The notes under the pieces were generated by a model. The model was not told the origin of the DNA, did not search any database, and worked only from the letters and a program-made list of their open reading frames with translations. This document shows, piece after piece, positions 55,961 to 64,000 of a DNA stretch of 64,000 bases; the first letter of the stretch is position 1, and each line of letters begins with the position of its first letter. The stretch lies in NCBI GenBank assembly GCA_034440635.1, contig JAOTON010000385.1:4307001-4371000 (forward strand), in the 5' to 3' direction. This DNA is from Lepas anatifera (lineage: Eukaryota; Arthropoda; Thecostraca; Lepadidae). The position numbers and the translations under genes are program-made.

Positions 55961-57169
55961 GGGCCCCTAGACCTGAATTCGGGTGACATTTGGAGTAGGG
56001 GTAAAATAATACTTGGGTGAGGATTCTTACGCAGTGAGCTTTCAGACAATTATCAATTTTCCGCCGTGCGCCATACTAGAACATTTATGCAGCGTTAGAA
56101 ATCCATGGAATTTTTGTGCATTTTCGTAAATACTAAGTAAATACGCTTCCCTTATAGATTTTTTATTTTTCCTTGATAATTCTGCAGCACTTTCCACTGA
56201 ACAATTTTCGAATCAAAGAATATTTTTATCAATCCTTAACATTGTTGGAAGTTTTCCACGATTTCAAAGTAGTCCCATCTTACGTTACGAATTTTTGCAC
56301 ATTTTATACCCAAAAACCTAGGGGAAACGTAGAGGGCTTCGACTGGTTCGCCCTGCGTGTTTTGATGACGATGCCACCGCTCTGTTCTGTACGCATCTTT
56401 GCGTATGTATTCTGGAGTGGTAAATTTACCCATATGGCCGGAGCTTCCAAATTTTACGCTGTGGTTTCTCGGCGTAAATCAACTTTTATTTTCCCTGATT
56501 TCGAAGCCTGCGGGGCCTAGCTAAAGCCGCAGAGCTCACCCTGTGGTGGCCCAGCGGCTGCGGCGGGAGGCGTTTCTTTCCAGTGCTTAAGGTCAGCCCA
56601 AGGGGTGGGGCCGATCGCTCCCCCTTTGGATACGCCCCTGGAAATCAGGACCACACATAGGATAAATTTTGCATTTTATCGTTCATGCACGAAAGTCAAG
56701 CCAGGGGTAACGCAGCTACACAGCTGACCGAAAGATCCTATGGTAAGCGGAAGCTAAAGCTGCGGACAGTGGCTAATGGCTACAACCGCGAAGTGACAGA
56801 GTTCGCAGCTGCAGCATGGCTCCCCGCGGCCACTGTCGACACCATCGATAGGGAGCTGCGCGCTGTGGCTCGCACGATCCCAGCATGCCCGCAGCCAACT
56901 CCGACGGACCCCTCATGGCGGAGGCAGGTGGCGCGACCAGGATTTGGCTTGGAGCCTAACCTTCAGAATGGACCCTTTATAGCTCAATGCCTCCCTCCAT
57001 ACCCAGCTCTTAATGAGTAAATATTTCTTCCAATAAGCACAGTGAACTTCACCCAGGATTTTCCTTTTTAAGGATTGGAAAAGGTGCACTTTATTAATAT
57101 TTAAAAATAATTGTGATATCTGGATATCTTATGAACATGTCATGGAAGGAAGGAAGGAGAAAAGCTCAC
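55961..57169. other. No gene supported
   Basis: Two + strand frames (56173-56520 and 56685-57020) lack recognisable domains. The second has an unbiased composition and could be a worn retroelement ORF, but there is no motif to support this. Confidence 0.35.
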
Positions 57170-57315
57170 CGCTCTGGACGGACGGGATCAGATGAGGAAA
57201 GACTTGCTGGTGGAGAATCATCTTCAGAGTTCGCAGTTGGCGGCTCTCACCACTCACCACACGCACTTGTGCCTGCTGAGCAGCGAAATATTCCAATGTC
57301 ACTTCAGTGATTATT
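57170..57315 (-). CDS. Candidate exon of an unrecognised gene
   Basis: On the - strand, acceptor TAATTTTCTAAG precedes and donor GCG|GTGAGC follows a 146-bp open stretch. The reading is IITEVTLEYFAAQQAQVRVV, then SGESRQLRTLKMILHQQVF and PHLIPSVQS, a helix-rich sequence that looks like real protein. I do not recognise the family. It might belong to the same gene as 60492-60646, as both lie on the - strand, but no intermediate exon was confirmed. Confidence 0.35.
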
Positions 57316-57639
57316 CTTAGAAAATTATAGATAAAGAATCTCGCAGCCAGAGGGTAGCAGTTAAGTGTTACCGCTGAATATTTGCCGTGAAGAAAGATAT
57401 TATCACGCATTAATATGATTGTTATATTTTAAAGGTCATACAGTCACGACATTATAAAACAAACAAATTCGCACACTTGATGTTCATAAACATCTCTCAG
57501 ATCCCCCCCCAGCTTGCTCTCGCGCAGCAGTTTCGGGAGACACAACGAGAGCATTGCTCGGGATCGGTGTTCAGGGGTCCATGGGACCGATTAACAGTGG
57601 CTTCTGGAGCGCGATGCTCGAACTGACCTTGCTCACTGA
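57316..57639. other. No gene seen
   Basis: Unassigned. The words GAGAGCATTGCTCGGGATCG begin the cadence of the family G array to the right. Confidence 0.4.
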
Positions 57640-58460
57640 ACGAGCACTTCACTTGCTTTGAGCTGACCTTGTTCCTGAAAGCGTAGGCATTGGTCTCGGG
57701 GCTCCCAAACTTGACCTCCTGGGACCCCGGGAATCAGTCTCGGAGGCCCCGAACATCGGTCTCGGACTCCACGAGCATCGCTTTGGGGGCCCCGAACATC
57801 TGCCTCGCTGCCCCGAGAATCGCTCCGGGACCCCCAAAACCTGGTCTCGCCCCTCCCCTCCCCCCAGAGCGATGCTCGGAACCGATATTCGGGGACCCCG
57901 AGACGGATTGTCGAGGGATTCCAAGACCAAGCTCAGAGGGACCCAGTAATGCTCGGGAGCCTCCAAGAATGATGTTGAGTGTGGGGGTGTCCAGGAAACC
58001 GATGATCACGGTCTCCGAGTCAAGATCAATGCTCGTGGGCCTCAGACAGATGTTCGATGCCCCTAAAATGTATACCTTTATCAATCCCAGGAAATCCACC
58101 TCAGTGAGCATCATATTCTCAACACAGGCACATCTACCCGAGCACTTTTTCCGAGACCCTCCGATCTTGGTCCCGAGCAGTGGTCTCGGGGCCCCCAAGG
58201 GTGATATTCGGGAGCTCCCAAGACCGATATTCGGGTCTCCCAAGACCAATGTCCCTGGCCCCCCGGGAGTGATGTTCGAGACCAATGTTTAGGGGCTCCC
58301 GAGACTGATTCCCGAGGGCCAAAAGATCGGGGGCCCCGAGAAGGATGCTCGGAGCCCCAAGAATGTTCGGGAACCCAAAAGACAGATGCTCAGAGGTCCC
58401 CGAGAGCGATTCTCTGGGGCCTTCCAAGACTGATTATCGGGGTCACCGAGACCAAGCTGG
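57640..58460. repeat. Family G array
   Basis: About 20 loosely periodic units such as GGGGCCCCGAACATCTGCC, CCAAGACCGATATTCGGG and CCCCGAGACGGATTGTCG. The units alternate strand-symmetric words (GAGACC and GGTCTC), so both strands give frames rich in GLGAP-type peptides. Confidence 0.7.
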
Positions 58461-60491
58461 AGAGGGGGAGCACCAACACCCATATTCCTGCTTTACAGTG
58501 AACAGTAAGCCCAAGAGGAGTCCACGGACCCCCTAGGCTACGCCATTGCCCCAGCCCCACCTGTATCAAACCAAAGCAGGCCCCAGGCAACCATGTTCTC
58601 TAGTTGTCGGCATCGTAAAGGAAAGGGATTATGTAACTGAATTGACAGCATTTTTGTATCCTCTTTCTCAAAACTTACTCCATACTTTAAGAGCTTTTAA
58701 AGTCAGTTTTAAAATAGCAGTGGCATAACAAATACAGCAAGAAGTCCCAAAACATCCCAGCGTACAGAGAGTGCCAAATGAGGACCAGCACAATAGCCAC
58801 CAGGCCAAACATATTTTTTCTCTAAAATAATAGTTCTACACGTGAAAGATTGTGCGATAGCATATTGAGGGATAACATTGTACCTGACCATTCCCAAAAT
58901 GTGCAAGAGTTTAAGAGTGCAAAAAATATGCAAAATCATGTATACAGTTTTGCATCCTGCATAATACACCTCAATTGAGCCAGGTAAGTGGGTGAGCTTA
59001 CTTTCCATCCAATCATGAATATTCCCTTCATATTTCTATCTAGACAGCTTTCTTAAAGCTGTCATAAAAATTTGCCTGTATTTGATAAAGTTTAAGTGAC
59101 TTCCCCAATCCCCTCTCCCACAGTCCCAAATGCTTTAAGCCCATTCCAAACCTATACACCTGCTGCTTCAGCAAAACTAATAACACCTACAATGTTTCAC
59201 ATATAAGGCAGGAGAAACATTAAGAGGATTTGTTGCATGATTGTAAAGGTATGCTGAATGAAAATATTTTTGTCATTTATCAGCCAGTTACACTGACTCT
59301 GTTTTAACTTATAATCTGATGAATGCACTACAGTTCCAAGCAATCCTGTCTGTGTATGACACAGGCAGAAAGAACATGGATTGTCTAGAAAAATCTTGTT
59401 ATGGCAGCTCTTTGATTTGTCAAACATTTTTAGGTCCCTACAGTTGGGCAGCCAAGATCAATTTTCTCTTTCAAGATGCTTAAAATAACATAAATACTCA
59501 TATCAAGATACATTTTGCAGGTTGTTGATCATTGAACAGAGCAAAACTTGCAACAGATACCATTATGTTGGCTTTAAACATTTCATTCAATAGTTTATTC
59601 ACATTTATGAAGCATTTTGAATCATTGCTAGAGAAAAGCACATCATGCTAATCATTGCTTAATATCCCAAAACGCTTCCTCAAACCAGACTTCTATCACT
59701 TTTTATTCACTAGGATTATCACGCCAAGGGACATTGGGGAGGCAAATGTTTTTTTTAACTGAAGCAGTGGCTTCAGTTTATTCAGTGGCTTTCAGTTTAT
59801 AGCAGTGGCTTTCAGTCCTTTTCCTATTTGGAGTAATACACATTTGCTGTTTACCTGCAAATGAAAAGCCACAATAAATCACATATGCTGTCCCCAAATT
59901 CCCACAACCACCAACATACTTCACCTATCCACCATGTTAAAATATACATCTGGTGGTTTATCCCTGCTTGCCCCAGCACCACAAGTTTTGCCCCCAAGTA
60001 TGTTTGTGTCCTGCAGTTTCTTTTGCTGACCCCAATCTGAAAAAATTGGCAGACTGCTGAAATTTTACACTCATGGCACAAATATTTCCATGTACATACA
60101 TACCCTCACCATGGAAATACCTCAAAAATCATTATTGTCACATTTAAATGATTTTATATTTGTGACACTTGCATGAGTTCGTGGTGGCGCTCACCATCCA
60201 GTGTGCTAGTGGTGCCTCACAGACAGAAAAAAACTCTAAGATTGTAGGTCTGAATCCATATATGAACATCAATGCTTCACATGATTTATCATATATGCAT
60301 GAGCTAAGCAGGTACTAAAACTGCTCACTATGCCCAACAACCACCCTGATAAGATGTTGAAACCTGACACAATCTGCTTACCTACTGTTCTTCCCCCACA
60401 GACTGCCCCACACTGGTCTTGACCCCATCCCTACTAGTCATAGCCACCCCCAAAAGCTACCTCCTAAACAACTCAAACTACAAGTTCTTAC
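58461..60491. other. Low-repeat AT-rich region, no confirmed gene
   Basis: Texture differs from the rest of the window: few dispersed repeats. TTCAGTTTATAGCAGTGGC is duplicated at 59765-59815. An 86-bp open stretch at 59925-60010 (- strand) with GCAG and GTGAAG borders was considered but is out of phase with its neighbour. Confidence 0.4.
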
Positions 60492-60646
60492 TCTTGTCAT
60501 TGTGCCATTCCACAACTTTTTGCGGACTAGAAGTGGGATGTTTTTCAGTTATTAAATCTAGATATTGATGCCCAACACACTCCAAAGATGAAACAAAAAT
60601 ATTTTTTGCTTCAAGTAGGCACTGCATGAGGCAGCCCTGGAGGTCT
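60492..60646 (-). CDS. Candidate exon of an unrecognised gene
   Basis: On the - strand, acceptor CAGTATCAACTCACAG and donor AAGA|GTAAGA border 155 bp of open sequence. The reading is DLQGCLMQCLLEAKNIFVS, then SLECVGHQYLDLITEKHP and TSSPQKVVEWHNDK, an amphipathic helical type of sequence. No family was recognised. Codon use is AT-rich like the surrounding region. A chance open stretch between two splice-like sites cannot be excluded. Confidence 0.35.
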
Positions 60647-60705
60647 CTGTGAGTTGATACTGGCACAGCACTACAAGCCCTATAAAAAGTCTGCGGGAGA
60701 CCCAA

Positions 60706-60902
60706 ATTCAGGGGGTCCGAGAGTTGATCCAAGGGGGCCAAAGGGGCTGTTACCCCCAACAAAGCCCAAAATAGTGTCTTTTGCCTACCAAAAGATCCAA
60801 ATTTAGGCCCTTTTAAAATACTTTATTTTCGGGATTTCTTGATGGAGCCCCCTCCAAACATTGATTTCGTTCCTCCAAAAGTTGCTCCTAGTTCCGCCAA
60901 TG
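60706..60902 (-). mobile_element. MITE K, copy K2 (reverse)
   Basis: Reads, on the complement, TTGGCGGAACTAGGAGCAAC, CAATGTTTGGAGGGGGC, AAGTATTTTAAAAGGGCC, then CCTTGGATCAACTC. Same order as K3. Family K is bounded by GGCGGATCC-like inverted ends. Confidence 0.75.
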
Positions 60903-62071
60903 AGGGGTCCGACCCCAAGGATTTCCACGCACAGGCTTAGAGAGATAGGTATCTAGGTACCCAGTTACAAGTGCCCACTTGAGTCCCCGACTCGGCATAC
61001 CAGTAAGCACAGCGGCAAAGTCTACCTTCACTGCAGAACTTACATATATTAGGTTTAAGCAGTATTTCTATATCATACTTAGTACCAACATACCTGACTG
61101 ATCAACACCTATACTCTCACCACCTTGCCACCACATGCGGAAGAAAGATAGCAACCGATATTTCCTTCCTCTTCCTTGCCTTTCCGCTCTATTTATTTTT
61201 CCAGCGCCTACCTAATTTATAAATAAATATCTACAGCACGCCTAATGTATCTACAGCGCGCCTAATGCGGCGGCTGGCGCAGTGCGGTGAAGGCCGAGCC
61301 GCTCAGCTGATTATAGCAGTGATGTGTTCGACCACGGAAGGAGAAGTGAATACGGCTGGTGACATAGCCTGGGGGCAATGGTGACAATGGCACTTTATCA
61401 CCATTCGTGTCACCAGCCCATGCTGAGAGATGGGCGAGGGCCCGAACTTTTTCGAGCCTAGGATCGAATATGGTTCGAATAATTCACCGCATTTACTAAA
61501 TATGGTTAGTCGAACACAGCTTATGGCGCAGACGGTTATAATGGGCCAACCAAATAGGAACCGTGCCAACCAGGTCAATCCAGATTTTGCAGTGTATGAG
61601 AATTAGAGGTGCCACTTTTGTGAATTGACTTGTGACTTTTGTCACCCGGTGGAACTCCAGCTGTCACCATTTAGAATGGCAAAATGGCAACTTTTTCGAC
61701 CCCTGAACGTCGTTGTGATTACGCTTTACGATAATGTTGTGACAAAGTGGGCAAGTTATTCGAGGCATTAAAGCCCGACACAGCAAAAATAAGCAGATGG
61801 GCTTTTTACCTATTAACGGAAAACGCGAAAGCAATTTAAGATAGAGGCCCAACATATTTTAGGGGTGCAAAGCACCTTAAAGCGCCTCTGGTTCATTCTT
61901 CCTGCAAGTGGTACTTCGGTATGTCTTCCCATATTCTGGAACAGGATGTCAAGGTAGGATGAGGATGGGTATGTATAATCTGGAAAATATATTTAACGAC
62001 GATGATGGTTCGGGATCGCTATATGCAAACAGTGTTTCGAGCAGATCCATGACGGAAGTAGGTATTTAATA
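60903..62071. other. No gene supported
   Basis: Contains a duplicated phrase (TCTACAGCACGCCTAATG and TCTACAGCGCGCCTAATG at about 61230-61268). No exon recognised. Confidence 0.4.
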
Positions 62072-62262
62072 CATCGGCGGATCCAGGAGCAACTTTTGTA
62101 GGGGCCAAACCAACCTTGGGGGGCGGGGGTAAATCAAGAAGAAATCCCGAGAGCGTAGTAATTTTAAAAAACGGCCAAAATTTGGCCTTGAGGGGGAAAA
62201 TATACTTTTAGGCTTTGGTGGGGCCACGGCCCCTTTAGCCCCCCTTTGATCCGTCAGTGATT
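62072..62262 (+). mobile_element. MITE K, complete copy K3
   Basis: GGCGGATCCAGGAGCAAC at the left, CCCCTTTGATCCGTCAG at the right, with CTTTTAGGCTTTGGTGGGGC inside. It serves as the reference for the interrupted copy K1. Non-coding. Confidence 0.78.
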
Positions 62263-62924
62263 TTAGACCATCCCTCAAGATGACCAAATGAGAGCAAACG
62301 CGAAAACTTTCCTGTGTGCTATAGGAACAAATATTTGAAACTCAATGTCTTCTGTTACGGCGATTTTTTCTAAACCAACGTACTTCGCCATCACGACCAG
62401 TAGTGGTCATGATGGTGGTAATAGCGATAGCAGCCCTACCTCCATATCCTACCTATCCTAAGGACACACTTGTCCATTGGGGTAAAATGCCTCACCAAAT
62501 ATTGGGGCAAGGCGCCTGGGGCGTCTTACCCCGCACTACACATGGGCGTCTTACCCACGTAGCAACGGCAGCGTCGCAACAAATATTACTCGATTCTGCG
62601 GCGTTTCTATGCCGCATAGTGGCTGTCAAAATGCCGCACACACTAGCTGTTTTAACCTCAAAAATTTCCGTGAGTGCATCTAAAACGCATACAGTACAAT
62701 CGGAACTTTAAGATAGCTTGTTTTTATATCCGGAGGGGCAAAAAACAACAAATGTTTGCTGAAAATTACCGGAGCAGACCAGGCGCGTCCAAACACGCTC
62801 AGGACCCGATCAGAAAGACCGCTACCAGAAAAAAATACTAGATGGAGGGTCCAGTTCCTACATCAGCCTGTAGACGGTAGTGGGCGTCTTACCCAGGTGG
62901 GCGCGTTACCCCACTCTACCCTAT
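62263..62924. repeat. Region with GGGTAAGACGCC words beside family H
   Basis: GGGGTAAAATGCCTC, GGGGCGTCTTACCCCGC, GGGCGTCTTACCCACG and GGGCGTCTTACCCAGGTG occur between 62470 and 62905. They recall the hairpin at 53598-53629 and may be subterminal repeats of an element that includes family H. A + strand frame (62403-62711) is not supported. Confidence 0.45.
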
Positions 62925-63150
62925 AAGTTACTTAGTAAAGGACTTTTTATAAGGCCCCCCTCCTGAGTCTTAATAACCATTCAGTCATTATATGTTTGGT
63001 TTAAGTGTCACCTTCCTCGCACCGGTCTCGCAAATTCGCACCAGGTTGATAAAATTTGGACCACTCACTTTAGTCTCCAGCACTCGCACTGACGAGATCT
63101 CGTCGAAAATGTCATACTTTGCACACTGGGCAGATTGGCTGTGAGGCAAT
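62925..63150 (-). repeat. Repeat family H, reverse copy
   Basis: AAAGGACTTTTTATAAGGCC, AGTGTCACCTTCCTCGCACC and GACGAGATCTCGTCGAAAAT are the inverted equivalent of 52880-53112. Confidence 0.78.
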
Positions 63151-63227
63151 CTCCAGTTCCACTTATGCCTCCTTCCACTCCCTTGAGCCTGCTTCTAGCA
63201 GGAGTAAGCCTTTATCCTTGGGCCGTC

Positions 63228-63465
63228 ATCATAGGCCGATCCAGGATTGCCGATCGGGGGCACCTTCCCGGGGGCGGAGCGCCATTCTTGACCGGGAAAC
63301 AATCGGATGGGAGCAAAACCTATCGGTGGGAGCTGACTTTCGCATCGGGGGGGAGTACGGGTGCGGGTGGGAAGCGAAATTTCAGGGGAGTGGCCATTTC
63401 AGGGGGCGTCGAGGGTCGATGGCGGGGGCACATACTCCCTTTGCCTCCTGGACCTGCCTATGGGC
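63228..63465 (+). repeat. Family F MITE, single copy
   Basis: Begins TAGGCCGATCCAGGATTGCC and ends CTCCTGGACCTGCCTATGGG, with ATTTCAGGGGGCGTCGAGGG inside. Same family as the four tandem copies at 1074-2205. Overlapping open frames are not genes. Confidence 0.72.
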
Positions 63466-63619
63466 CACGTGCCCACTTTTCCGTCCCCCTAGAACTGCCT
63501 ATGGCTGCATTCCTTTTCAGCCCGGGAAACTGACATATGGAAATAATTCGGTAGATATACGCCTTTATTCGTTTCAAGCTGTCTGAAATTTCAATTTGAA
63601 TTTACGACGGAAAAGGCGT
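63466..63619. other. No gene seen
   Basis: Short linker between repeats F and J. Confidence 0.4.
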
Positions 63620-63780
63620 TTCCAAACATAAGCGTCGCCACCAGCAAAAAGTGGGGGGGCAGCAAATTTCCAACCTGATACTGACTACAAACTTTGCTCC
63701 TTGGGACCAAAAACTCTTCGAATTTGGGCTTTTTACTGCCTTCCACAGCGGCTGGTTATAAGCCGCTGTCACATACCAGG
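63620..63780 (-). repeat. Repeat J, reverse copy
   Basis: CAAAAAGTGGGGGGGCAGC, CAACCTGATACTGACTACAA and GGGACCAAAAACTCTTCGAA are the complement of words at 4040-4165. Confidence 0.65.
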
Positions 63781-64000
63781 CATAAAACACGTATAATTCA
63801 CCGCTTACCATGCTATTCCCGGGGCCCACTAACGTTGTTTACCTTTTTGGAGTCCCTCTTTCGCGGCCAGCTTGGATGGCACACTGGCGCCTCCGGTGAG
63901 CGTGCCCGGGGTCAATTCAATTCGCATTTTCTTACGAATACTGTGCATGCGTCCGTTCATTCATCCGCTTACTTTGGCTTACTCGCAGCCAATCAGCGGC
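63781..64000. other. Window end, no feature seen
   Basis: Mixed composition, no exon or repeat recognised. Confidence 0.4.

Noticed and set aside
59225..59420. - strand frame with a Cys-x-Trp pattern recalling a CUB domain
   Set aside because: The match is only to a few residues, no good donor follows, and the frame runs into a stop.
59925..60010. 86-bp open stretch with splice-like borders on the - strand
   Set aside because: It is out of phase with the candidate exon at 60492-60646, and its peptide is low in information.
1..64000. CRISPR array or prokaryotic operon
   Set aside because: Tandem arrays lack unique spacers of constant size, and the window has introns and eukaryotic retroelements.

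Overview
The window looks like an invertebrate animal nuclear genome. It has spliceosomal exons with GT-AG borders, long repeat-filled introns, non-LTR and Penelope-like retroelements, tRNA-derived SINEs, many short inverted-repeat DNA elements and several satellites. I cannot name the species; an arthropod or other protostome is a guess. Only a few percent of the window is host coding sequence.

Host genes: (1) The last three coding exons of a sodium/solute symporter (SLC5 family, monocarboxylate-transporter-like) lie on the + strand at 9939-10141, 19033-19133 and 19810-19961. Their splice phases join exactly and end in a stop codon. (2) The last two coding exons of a TMX2-type thioredoxin-related membrane protein lie on the - strand at 28754-28949 and 26956-27054. 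(3) The first coding exon of a second SLC5 gene lies on the + strand at 50307-50493; the rest is presumably beyond the window. The two SLC5 genes look like a tandem pair with TMX2 on the opposite strand between them. Two possible exons of an unrecognised - strand gene are at 57170-57315 and 60492-60646.

Mobile DNA dominates. Family names (A-E etc.) are mine. A, B, C and D are non-autonomous elements flanked by TTAA. A, B, C and the related E are packed with AGGTCA/TGACCT hexamers, about 17-20 per 0.85-1.0 kb copy. A, B and C also share one end design: TTAA, a family-specific box, the 9-mer CCACCTTCG, then the box again. D is a short MITE of almost constant length (457, 457 and 458 bp).

The elements are deeply nested. 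Copy A1 (241-9124) is split by a 7.9 kb inverted-repeat element L (419-8338), which itself holds a C copy inside a D fragment. Copy A2 (36645-42458) is split by element I (37479-42289), which holds a B copy (38186-41658), which holds a CR1/L2-like LINE. Copy B3 (42564-44376) is split by a C copy. A degenerate LINE with an RNase H domain (11055-16539) sits in a small MITE (K) with a matching 10-bp duplication at both ends.

Other structures: a Penelope-like element with long inverted arms (20580-22300), a 65-bp GC-rich satellite (4150-4860), a roughly 328-bp AT-rich satellite (5796-7660), an 18-bp minisatellite (24985-25365), minisatellites directly abutting an SLC5 splice acceptor and the TMX2 stop codon, and a nearly perfect 147-bp-arm palindrome (53113-53407). 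No CRISPR arrays, rRNA genes or intact transposase genes were seen.
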